From: Lycocorax pyrrhopterus obiensis
Lineage: Eukaryota > Chordata > Aves > Passeriformes > Paradisaeidae
DNA: 64,000 nt
Direction: 5' to 3'
Assembly: GCA_014706295.1 (NCBI GenBank)
Contig: JACSVZ010000022.1
Coordinates: 7,272,830-7,336,829, forward strand
Part shown: piece after piece, positions 12,211 through 23,941 of the stretch
Layout of the letters: the number at the start of each line of letters is the position of its first letter
Position numbering within the stretch: the first letter of the stretch is position 1
Translations under genes and position numbers: made by a program
Notes under the pieces: model-generated
The model's database searches: none
The model's input: the letters and a program-made list of their open reading frames with translations, nothing else
What the model was told of the DNA's origin: nothing

Positions 12211-15200
12211 ATATAATTTACTTACCCAGAAAAGCTTAGCTCAAATCTCATTTACCATCTGGAAATCTGTGTGGTCCAACTCTTCACTGCATTATTGAAT
12301 CCAAGAATGCAGAAGGTAACAGAGAATTCCTTGAAAACAGTGTATGCAACACATGGGCAGGGGTACAGTCCTCTTGTAGCCAGATAAAACTGGTGGCCCA
12401 CCTCTCCACCTTCCCCAAGGAAATTAATTTTCTTTCTCTTGCCAGTTCAGAGAACTTCTAAATTATGAAGCAACTGAATAATTTTGTAAGAGATATGAGC
12501 CTCAGGGTTACTAGGACTCTAGTCTGAACTTCAAGACTTCATGTGATCTGTCCTTTTCTGTCTCTTGGGGGCAACAAAAGCCACTGGAAACTGGTGCTCT
12601 TGTGCAGCCTGAGGAAAAACTGGACTCAAATGTCCTGTACTTGTTCTGATACCGCCCTTGATCAAGCCCCTCATGTTGCACAGTGAGAAGTGAGGGGGGG
12701 GTTCAATGGAACTGGTTGTATTTATCTGTCTTTGTGCCCACGTTAATGAATGGCCGGATCAGCCCAGGTGTGTGGTTCATTCAGTTATGTGGGAGTTTGT
12801 TCAGCTGTAGCTTCTAGACTCTTCCTGTTTCCTTGATAAAATCAAGGATAAAACTTGCTTATGCTTTTCCCCTCTGTCCATCTTGTCCTTGCATGACCAT
12901 GAAAGCTGAAGGAGGAGTTAAAAAGCGTAACTTGATATTGATTTATTTATTTTAAAATATGACCAGGAAAGAGGATGCCCTCTTGTAGTTTATAAAAATA
13001 TATTAATTAGCAATCTTGACTCATACAGAGCGTGTATGGGAAATTCACCTGTCAGCAAAGTTTGAAGGGTGCTTTAGGCACCAGTGTGCCTGCAGAATAT
13101 AAAGGGAAAACAGAGCTTTTCATCATGCTGCTAAGCTGAGGCTGAACTACAACAGTCCTTCCACTCCTTCCTCCCCTCAGGGTCTCACCTTTCACAAACA
13201 TCGAGTTTATTGCTTAAAAAAACCCACCCACACAAACTCTTCTGTGAGGGTGCTGTGTCTGGAGAGAACTGCCATGGTGACAGAGAGCTCTGGAGCTGCT
13301 CCTGCGCAGCTCCTGGATGAAGATCCATCACCAGCTGACTGATATGTGACCCACAGGTACCACATATGTTACCTAATGACCAGTCACTTAATTATAGGCG
13401 AGGTGACATGTTTATAAGGGTGAACTTTAGAGTGCTATTAGGGAATGGACAGATGAACTATACCAGTGCCCTCCGGGTAGATTTCACCCAGACTCTTCTG
13501 CCTCTGTGGACCCATTACACAGTAATTAGGGTGGTTTTTAAGTAGGATGCAAGGAGTTAAATGACTAACCTTATTATTGCTTCATTTGTCACTGTGGTAA
13601 GTGCCGCTTTGGGGGAGGTGGATTGGAAGAAAGTGAGAGAGAGAGAGGAAGAAAAGAGAACATGAGGTGTAAAGTCTCTTCTTTCCTAAGCCCACATGTG
13701 GAGAGCAAGTTGAAGAAGAAAAGTGTGGATTTTTCAAAGCTAAGACTGGAGAAGTCTTTGAACAATCTCATTGTTTGCTTTAACAATCGAAATGCCCATG
13801 AAGTGATGTCAGTTGCATGATGGTGCATTCTTATAATGGTGGTTTTTGTACACTGCAATTTCCTTTATAATCCTAAGAACAAAGTCTGTATCTTGTGTAC
13901 ATGCCAGTTTACTGTTTTGATTCACTGAGGTCTTTTCAGAATATATTTTGGGTGTTTGTTTTTAGCTTTTCCTACAGCAAGAGGTAGATGAACACAGAGC
14001 TGAGATACAGGACTCTCCATCTCCCCTGAGCTGGAACATAATCATGTCTTTAAAACAAGTTGCTTGGCCCTCTGTCCCTTGTGCTGCTGGTGGGGTTGTC
14101 TGGTGCCCATCCTCACTGATGTTGTGGCAGCTGCTGCAGTTGTTTTCTTGTTGGAGTGTGGCAAAACTCCAGCCCTGCCCTTCTCGTGAGCCTTTGATTT
14201 AGCAACAGGGTGAGCACGTGCTGGTTTGCTGGCTTTTCTCACGCACGCTCAAGTCAAGGACTCAAATACCCACAGTTACAGCCTGTGATTTGCTTCTGGG
14301 TTACTGGGGAAGAATTCACCTTCTCTGCAGTCTTTGTGTTGGATGTGTCAGTTTTGGAAAAATGCTTTTCTAGTTAATTGCATGGGGATTTTGTTGCAGA
14401 GGGGAAATGAATGGTCGTCTTCATTAATTCTATTAATTTAATATCCAATTGTTCTTGAAATCCTAAATGTAGCCTTGAAGCATGGAGTCATGTGAGTCAC
14501 TTGTTGGTTATAATGCCAGCTGCTTCTTTGCAGTGTTTATACGTGGAGCGGCTGCTTGAGGACAGATTTTTACCAGTGCCCTCAGCTTCCTTTCATTCAC
14601 TCAGCTGAGTCTCTTTTCAAGCAGGAATAGTTGGAGGAAAAAGCTGCAGGGCAGATTTGCCTTGTTCTTTAGGAGATAATAATTGCTGAAGGGTATCACT
14701 AATTGAAGGGAAGGAGATAAGTTTGAACTTCTCAACCTGTGCTTTGCCCCAGCTGGCTGGGAGCCAGTTCTGATCCAGGAGCAGTGGAGGTGGTTTAAGC
14801 AGAGATGTGTAAGAGCTAATGTGTCCTGCTAGGATAAATGCAAGTGAGCTGGATGTAAAGATGATTTTTTGGTAGAGTTTTATATGCTCCAGTTGATTGA
14901 TCAAGGGGAACATAGTTATGCCCCTACTGTACCTGTGCTGCAATGTACCTAATTTTCTTGAAAAGCTGTGGCCTTGGAGATATTAAATATTTCATTAAAT
15001 TGGCCACAATCTTAATTCAATGCAGTGGGGCTCTTGTCTTTTCAGGACCTTTCAGAATCAGCCTGATGGCAGAGAAAAATGTGATCGTTGGTACCAAAAC
15101 CCCTCTAAGCTGGCATTATTTTTTCACTTAATTGTGGCAGTGATTACTGCTAGCATTTAAAAGTTTTAGAAACATTTGAGGATTCTTTGCCCTTTACTGC

Positions 15201-18200
15201 TTCTAACCTTTGTTTATGAAAATGGTAATGGGAAGAAATGGAATGTTAAAAAAAATGTTTTAGGAGTTCTTCCCTCCCTCAAAAAAAACCTCTGAAAACC
15301 AAACCATGCAGAAATACCTTGCTGAGACCTGGCAGATGGAAAACACGTGGAGATCTCAATCAGGTTTTGTTCACCAGGACATCAAGGTAGACATGGATTC
15401 TCTCCCTTCTCCACCCTTAAATGTGCAGTTATTACATACAGTATATTTTTCTTTAAATTAAGGCTTTTCAGCCCTTCTAAAGGGGCAGGATGTACTTAGA
15501 AACTCCAGCTGTTCAAACTATTTGATGACGACTACCAAAATGTTGTTTTATTTCAACTTACTTTCTTCTTTCCTTGGGGTATTTTGGAGTGGGATTTAGA
15601 CACCCAACCATATGTGCCTGCTGCTGTTTTCGTCAGCTGATGCCAGGCTGCCTGGCCTACAGCTTTTACATCAAAGCACCACCAGTTTGCTGTGGGTTCC
15701 ATTTCATCTGTACATCCCACAGCCCACCTTTGTCAAGTGGAAATGGTGGATCCTTTACTGGAAAGCAGAGTTTGCCACAAAACATCACCATGAAGTAGCC
15801 AGGCTGTGCATGCCTGGGTTGCCACCGCAGCTGAATATGCAGCTGGCAGGGTGAAATTTCAGTTTGTTTAAGTAAATGTAATAGAAACAGTTTAAGGAAG
15901 AACGAAATGAACCTCACCTCCCAGCTTTTCTCAGTATAAGTTTTATCAATGCTGTGAGTTTCATGAAGCTCCTGTGTTCAGAGGAGTTCCAAGGACTCAG
16001 CTCTGGAATAATGAACCTCAGTAGCTCAGCTTTATGGAGAGGTGATTTTGCAACCACCCTCAGCATCTGTGCTTGCTTTTAACTGGCCTCCCCTGAATAT
16101 GTTTCATATTTTATTTCTGTTTCCTTAAAGTATGAACTTTTTTGCCCTGTAGAGGACTGTTCACAGAACACGGACCTAATTCTGGGCTCAAGTAGCTGCA
16201 CTTTAAATTTATTGTAAAATTTACAGAGTGTTCTTAACTAGAACCTCTGGTAGCTTTTTCCATTTTAGCTTCTTTGGGTTCAGAGTCTACCTTTTATACT
16301 GGGAAATCTGCACAGAGAGAAATCTTTTTAGAGCTGAGATCCAAGGGAGCTCAGACCGAATGCCATTGCTGTCTGCCTTCAAACAAGCGAACACCAGAAG
16401 ACCCCACACAAACAAACCAGCCAACCTCTTATGGTAGTATAACTCAATTAAATCACTTTATCCATGGGGAAATACTGTTATTAGATCTTTGAGTAACTGC
16501 CTCTTTTGCAATGTGTAGTTGGCCCTGGTGTTATCCTCTACTACTGCTCTCACCCCTGGTGACTATCTTGTCACTCATTTCCCAGAGCAGTCTGATGCTG
16601 GAGTTTCCAGGTGGCTCTTTTAGCTGCTCCTGCCCTCAGAAATACCAATATTTCCAGCTCTAGGATGAAGATCCAGCAGGGCAGGGTGAGTTTTGGGCAG
16701 CAAAGTGCAGATGGGGCAGGATATTGGGAGGTGAATGACCCATATTGGAGGTCTGGTGATGAACCTCCACTTTGTGTGTCTCTTGCACTGAAGACAGCAA
16801 CGTTTCCAAGCACAGTGTTACCACGTCCATTGACCTATTTGTAGGGAGACTCCTTTCTTTGGAAGAAGGGGGAGAAGGCTATGGTGTGGTCTGGTGTTGG
16901 GGTGCACTATGTGCTGGAAGAGAGATGGGCCCTGAGGGCTGGAGAGAGAGCCCCTTCCTGGGACCCAGAGGTGACCCTGGGAGTGCATCCAGGTCACCGG
17001 GGATGGGCTGAGAGAGGATTGTGGGTTTGTGGACAGTGTTGGGCCTATGAGATGTGATAATTGTAGTTTGTGACCTTATAGGGCATTGTTTACCTGTTAC
17101 CATAATAGGCAATGTCTGTGCACTACCCCAGGTGATTGGGGGACACTGAGGTGAACATCTTTCCTGTTTCTATGATGTGATATCCTGTTAGGTGCTGGTA
17201 TTTAGGGAACATTCACTGCGCAATAAACGCTTGCACTTTTCCATCTTTTGTGCTGAGCCGTGCCCTTGCGTGATCACTGCAGTCTGGGTGCAGCTGGACC
17301 ACGTCTGCCCACAGGAGCTGCTCAGCAGGTTCCACCTGCCCCGCAGTGAGTCCTCCTGGAGCAGTGGAGCGATGCATCAGATGAGGAAAAACCCAGCCCC
17401 CAAAATTAGTTATTTCCCTGAATTCTTGTTAGTGAAAGGGGATTTGGGGATCCCAGGCTCCAGAGGCTTCCTTTAAGGGTGGTTACAGCACTATTACATT
17501 GCCCATTGGCAGGTGTGGATCAAACAGGTAACATCAGGTTTCTGATAAATCTCCTGTAGCGTGACATGATTGATTTCAACTGTCAGCTATGATTAGGTGG
17601 CTCTTGGGAGCTTTGCTTGCTGTGTGAGAACCTTCAGTCTTAAATGTATAAAAGCCTCTCTTAAGGGCTAAAATGTAACTTTTTTTAAAAAATTTTTTTA
17701 AATACTGAAGTGACTTCAGGAGCAGATTAGAGTAATTTTCTCACAGAAAATACTGAAAATGCAATAATTAAAAAGTTGTTGGAAAACTCCAATTTCTGGT
17801 TGAAAAAGTAAAAACTCTTTCAGTCACAGCAAAATACCAGGAAATAAACGTTTATATGTTGGTCTGATATTGCAAAATCATTGTATTCCCTATCCTTATT
17901 CCCAAAATAACATTGAGTTCTCCAACAAGTTATAGGTGGAAATATTTCCAAAAGTCTTAGAAGCTTTGGAGGGTAACTGTCATTTAAGGTTTTTTCGAAA
18001 AAAAAAAAGAATTATGGCGTTTTTTGAAAAGTGTCCATCTTCAAATGGGAAACCTGTTAAACTTAATGTCACAAATGATTTAACATAAACAAATAATTTT
18101 AAAAAAAATAATTTTGCCTGAAAGATTTTGACCATTGAAAAGCCATAACTTCTCTTACACTTGAAACTTGTTTTGATATACTTAACAAAACAGCAGGGAA

Positions 18201-21200
18201 TTTCAAATTTCTGCCATCAGATTGGACTCTTTACAGACTTGCAAAATAAAATTCAAGATTTCTCGGGGCAGAAGGTTTTCATTTTATGTTTGGAATGTGC
18301 AAAATGATTTTACTTTTGCCCACAGCCCTAATATTAGAGACGGTGGGGGTGCCCAACGTCCAGGTGAAATCACCTGGGGCAACTGATGCTGCTAAAACTT
18401 GTGTTGCTGGACACACAGGGAAGCTGATGCCTGTTAATGAACTTGGAAAAACAATTAGTAACAACTTTCCAGGCTGAATTTTATGCCGAGTGCTGCATAT
18501 CCCTCAGCTGTTTGAAACACTTCCACATCCCGAGATTGGATTCAACCTTAAAAATTGTATAGCTTACCGTATAGTAACATCTACAAATTCATTAGAGTAG
18601 ATTTTATTTTGCTGCTGGAAAGGTGAGAGGGGCAGGAACAGAAGCAGGAGGGAGGGCACACTGCAGCCTCGTGGCTGCTGGGGCGGCTCTCTGGAGGTGT
18701 GGAGAAACCCGAACCACGCAGCACCACCAGGAAATTCCATGGCTGAATTGGAAGCTGGTACCCAGGATCTTTGGGGTTGGGAAATTAATTTCAGATGACT
18801 CTGAAATTTGCCTCCCAGATAAATAGTCCAAGTATTCTGAAATGAGCGTGTAATTTAAAACAGCGCAGGGCATTCAGGGAATTAGAAGCCAAAAAAATAG
18901 TTAGGGTGTGGGTGGAGAAAAAAAGCAATTCCAAACTGTGTTTTAATGAAGAAAATCAAAGACTGAGGTGTTGACAGGAAAATTCAGGCAGTTATCAAGT
19001 CCAAGGGTGTCAACGAAATAATCAAAATCATACAATACGAAATGGCCTCTGACTGCTGTGATGGACGTGGAGTTACCCTATGTGCTCTGTGGTGCTTTTA
19101 AATAACAACATCAACATCAGGGTTTGGACTGGGCCAGGACTCTCAGGAGTTTTATACTGGCCTTTCTTTTATTATTTCAGCCAGAGCACTTCATTACTGA
19201 GGCCCCACTTTAGTGATGACCAGGGAAGGAAAGCCACGTTTAACCTCCTGCTCCAGTTGCCTCCTAATCAAGGAGTGCTGCCTTGAGGAAAGGAGATGAG
19301 GGTGGGTGAGAAGTTGCAATGAATTGGAGAGGGAAGCCTGTTGCTCATGGGGAGGTGTGTTACTGTCCCTGCTCTGCTCTGCTTTGCTGGAGAAGGCACC
19401 TTTTCCATTCATCTTTTTTGGGACCAAGTAGTGAGTACCCCCAGCTCTACAGGAAGTTGATGGCTGCTGTTTTCCATGTTGTTTTTACGTACTTCTGGAA
19501 CGTATCAAATCTTGTCTCATCGTTAGCTCATGACCCCCGAGAAATGGGACCTGAAATGGGAAGGCTGCTGGACCTCGGTTCCATCTCAGCACTTCCCAGG
19601 ATCCTTGTGGGGAGTGAGCCGGGATGAACACTGGTGCCAGTGCAGGATGGTGTGGAATAAATTCCAGCCAGGAATGAGTGGAGTAGGACAACTTGGCCCT
19701 GAGGGTAGGCTTGGGAGACACTCAGTAGGTCCCAGTAAGATCCAGCTTCAGGATTCTTGCACCTGTCACACAAAGGAAATTATCTTGAGTGCTGTTTCCT
19801 GCTTGATAGATACTCTCAGCAAAATTAATTTCTACTCCAACTGTGAATTCCAAGAAGAAAAATAAATTTATATTCAAACTTAAAGTCATTTAGGGAAAAA
19901 AAATAAATATTTGGAAGCATCTAGAAAACCCTTGCTTTTGAGAAAAGTCGAACGCATAGCTTTAACCTCTGCTGTAAATCATCTCACCCCTCTGGGGTCT
20001 GAACTTTTATCAATTTCTGAAAATGAGCTTCAAGTCTGTTGTGTATTGATCATCTACCCCATGTCAATAATAGTTGTTGTGAAGGTGAGCCTTGCTTGAA
20101 ATTCACATTAATGGTATTCATGGAGGAAGGAGAGAGGGAATGTGTGTGTACAGTTAGAGATTTATTTCAAATTCTCCAGTTAAAATCTTTAAAGAGTAGT
20201 AGGTTGAACGTTATTTATGGTGTTGCTGTTCCGCAGGCCTTTGATCCTCTAGATATGGTACTCAAAAGCAATTTTAGTTTTTATTTTAAATCAAAACATC
20301 CCAAAGAATTAGTTATTTCATATTCATAATTTTGTTGATCATCCTAGAAGAAAAAAGGATAAAGTCACTGAGAGCCTGGTTAAAATCCCTTAAAGAAAAA
20401 TTTAAATATACCACAGTTTTTAAGGCCCTGCCACAGGACCTTAAACACAGCATTAACGATTGGGTTTTAAGGAAAAAGGGTTTTTGTTACTTAAACAAGA
20501 AAGAAATATTCACTTCTGGAACTTCTTGGAGTTCTTATTGCTGAAAATTAAACACTTGGGTTATAAAAATAATCCATCAATTTTTCGTATTTCCCAAACA
20601 ATTGTTTTTCAACCAGAACAAGAAAAGCTTGGGAAGACAATAGCCACAGAATTTCTTTCCTTAATTTCCTTACAAATTATAAGGGGAAAATTATCTTTAA
20701 CCATAATTTGTGGAAACTCCTCTTGAAAATGTAGAATTTGCTGCCCTTCTGAGCTACTTTTCTTGCCACTTCCAATATTGACTAATAAACCAGTTATGAA
20801 GCTGTCCTGCTGCTGTATTTTGAGCCCTTTACAGGAGGGTTCCCACAAATGTGAGGAAACCCATCTTTGTGATAGAATTTCATGTAGTGATCAACCAGGC
20901 TGCGATCCTGGATTGAGGATCTGTTAGGCATAGGATAAATCTGATTAAAACCCCGTGATATGGGATATCTGGTGTTTCACATCTCTCTGCCACATGGTCC
21001 GTATACAGCCAAACAATCTGTGGAGTGTGTGTAATTTTTTTTGATGGAAAGAAAATGTTGCACTTACTTTTCCCCTTTCTATTTTCTGAAAGCAAATAAA
21101 ATCCCAACTATTTCTATTTGAATATTTATTTTATATCTCCCCCTAAATAGGTTTATTGTTGTTGTTGCTGCTGTTATTATTATTAAGAGATGGATGCCAG

Positions 21201-21533
21201 TCTCTTTTCTGTGCCTGAGAAAAGCCGCTAAAGTGGTGGTTAGGACGGTGGGGAGCAATGTTTGCTAATGTGTGCCAGGGTATTGGTTTGATTTTAACTT
21301 GTGGGAAGAAGGAGATTGGGTGAGTTGGTCAGGGATTGTCCTGAAGTGCTGGGGGCTTGTGGAAGTCTCCCAGGGGATTGCTGAGCTGATGGCAGAAAAT
21401 TGTGTATGAGTTTGCAGAAGGGGAGTTATATGGCTGCAAATACATGTACACTTGGTATGTTATAGATTATCCATTTTTATATGTTACATGTAATGTATTA
21501 TAGGTTTGTGTGTGTATAAAAATTTGCAATGCA

Positions 21534-21560
21534 TCTTTATATAGAAATATATATATTTAT
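21534..21560. repeat. AT-rich / (AT)n simple repeat
   Basis: A short alternating A and T tract (ATATATATATTTAT) lies in an AT-rich stretch that also contains GTGTGTGT and several TATA-like words. It is low-complexity DNA. Confidence 0.7.
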
Positions 21561-23649
21561 GTTCATTGATCTGCATATTACTAACAAAACCAACATTATC
21601 ACGAACTGGGGTTGAGCCCAAGTGAGATATTAGATAATCTGTGAAAGGAGTTAATTAATTGTGAATCGTTTCTCCTGGAAGTCCAAGGTGGAGAGCCCTG
21701 TGGTAAGAGACGTCACCCCAGCAAATCAATGTTTCATTAGCATCTCTATGGGAGATGTCTGTTCTGTTTTGCACATAAAATGAAACAAGAGCTTTCATCT
21801 CCCTCTCTGCCTCACTCTGCCTTTGAGAGGGAATAAGTGGCTTTGTTCATTAAACTCCAAACTTTCACTGCTCAACATCCCCCTGTGCTTTCTTTCTTTA
21901 ACTCTAAAGCTCTCAATCAATTTAAAAGGAGAGAACCTCTATTAAGGACAAGTGTCAGGTAAATGTTTATTTCCGTAATGCATTTATTAGGTATAAATAG
22001 AGGGAAATGTTGCTGCGAGGACTGGAATTTGCTTTCCATATTTGTGCTCGTGAACTTCTGCATTGAAGTTTCTGCAGAAAAGTCAGGCGATCCACAGTGC
22101 TGATTTTCAGCATCAGGCAGACTACTGAAGGCACAATTATTTGCATCTTTTAGTCTGAAGTCTGAATTTTGGCAGTGCTATTTCCTACGCTTTCCAAGAT
22201 TAGTCAATAATTTCAGGGAGGAGGGCAGATGGCAGCAGTGTTTATACAGGTCAGGTGATGCATCTAATGAAAATATACTTGAAATATGTCAGATATGTTC
22301 CAAACATGAAGAAGATATTGCAAGAAGGGAGTTTCAGTCTGTTCCTGCTCAGCACTGGTTTGTTTTGAAGCTTTGCCAAATTCATTTTATTATGTGCTTG
22401 TCTATCCTCAGCTGTTAGAATCTTAACAGCCTAACTCTACCACCACCTAGATTTTGGACATGATGAAATTACAACTATCAATAGCATTATGTATAATTAT
22501 CCCACTAAAGAATTAAGTAGGGTTTTGGTGTACAATCTTAATAACGCATCGTTTTTGGCTTTACTGTAGAAGTGTCTGTTTAGTCTCCTATTTGCTCGGT
22601 TACAAAGATGCAAATCAAGGTATATCATAAAGCGTTTATCTCCTTTGCTCCTTGTGACATTAGAATTTGGCCAGTCCATCACCATGTAAGTAAACTGGAT
22701 GTGACTCTAAATAACTTGGTATAATTCTTAGCAGCCACGTTTCTGATCCTTTTTTTCCATTATTGTTGTGTGCTGCAGCTCATTAACCAATTATGGGTCC
22801 ATTAGCAAGATATTGATATTGTATGCACTAGTGTCACTTGTCATGACTTTAAATTTTGCATTACCTGTGTATTTTCTTCAAAGCCTAATTCCTGGATTCA
22901 TGTTATTAATGAGATTCTTAGCTGCATCTTAGATAAATTCCTGGCCCGCAGGCTCTCAAAGGTAGATATGTAACTCAAAAGCACCCTGCAAGATTAAAAA
23001 GTAGAAAACAAAGAGAGTGAGTCTCAAATCTCGTGATTTTCGGGGCATAACTCTATTATTCTTGAATCCATTGGTTTGGCAATATTTTTCTTCTAACTGA
23101 ACAAACATTAAATACCCGGTTTTGTGTCTTGGATCTGCTTTCTTTGTGCAGCACGTGTTCACTGTGCTGGTAAGATAAGAGCGCTGAGGAAACCTAAGAG
23201 AACAGTTTTTTCCCCCTTTCCTGTATTCTGCTTTTGGGAAATAACTAAAAGTCTCAGCCCTAGCCAGAAATTTGACTGATACGCGGATATTTCAGAGCAA
23301 GTTTTCAGAATGAGGCGCCACATATTCCCAAAAACAATTGCCAAAGAGTTTCTTTCTTTCAAGTGCTTTACTCCTTTGCCCTTTGCACACAAGGTTCATT
23401 TTGAATCCTTTTGGCTGGGCCCAGGTAAGTCTTGGAGGGAGAGCTGTTCCTCATGGAGGCGGAGACACATTTGAAATGCAGATGTTTAAAATTATTTAGC
23501 TTTGGTTTTTATAAAGGTTGGGGAGCCTTTGACCTGGTCATGCTTAGGTGTCTGCTTTGTCCTGAAATTTTTGCAGGAATGAACAGGGAAATCGCCATGG
23601 TGCGATGCCTTCTTCAGAAGTGTTGTCTTCTTCTCTTGGAGCGTGTCCA

Positions 23650-23941
23650 TTAAGAGATTCTGTACCCAGACCTCACTAAATCTGACTGTCTGCATAGGTT
23701 GAGATTGAGTAAGATGGATCTTAATTCACTTGCTGGTATTTGCCTTCTCTTTGCACATGGCAGTTTCATAGACTGGTTTCTTGATGGCCTTGTTTCCTGT
23801 TTTTTCACCAGCATAACCACGTTTTTGAGTAGTTGCTCCTGATTTTGCATGACTGAATTGAACTCCTTGGACTCATTGAAGAGATGCTGCAGTTGAGCCT
23901 GCTTCTGATCCACTGGGAATTTTTCCAGTGGATTTTCTAAG
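23650..23941 (-). CDS. Candidate coding exon, possibly the last, of an unidentified minus-strand gene
   Basis: Read on the minus strand, a polypyrimidine tract ending TTGTACTTCCCCAG is followed by an open segment of about 96 codons ending in TAA. The single base before the first full codon makes this a phase-2 acceptor, which matches the phase-2 donor of the candidate exon at 45,562. Codon choice looks coding: CTG, GTG, CAG, GAG and TTC are favoured. The product would have an acidic-proline start, a short heptad-like stretch (words such as QKQAQLQHLF and MQNQEQLLKNVVMLVKK; likely coiled coil, residues about 12-50), then a basic region with CAKRRQ. No family is recognised. The frame may instead run past a weak GT donor rather than stop here. 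It could also be part of a decayed retrocopy. Confidence 0.4.

Larger units (their letters stand above)
5601..23400. other. Non-coding DNA, no gene supported
   Basis: About 18 kb without a supported gene. It contains T-rich and AT-rich simple repeats, listed separately, and many short reading frames judged to be chance. One minus-strand open segment near 5.68-5.93 kb has a polypyrimidine-AG in front of it and is discussed among the findings. A possible old LTR-like stretch near 17.0-17.3 kb is also discussed there. If the minus-strand gene model is right, this is 3' flanking DNA. Confidence 0.5.

Noticed and set aside
13205..13220. TTATTGCTTAA resembling the start of miR-137
   Set aside because: Only eleven bases match and the following A/C-rich DNA forms no precursor hairpin.
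23362..23424. Plus-strand mini-exon ending in a perfect CAG-GTAAGT donor
   Set aside because: The 61-base segment shows no convincing frame or neighbours on the plus strand. It could belong to a non-coding RNA, but nothing else supports it.
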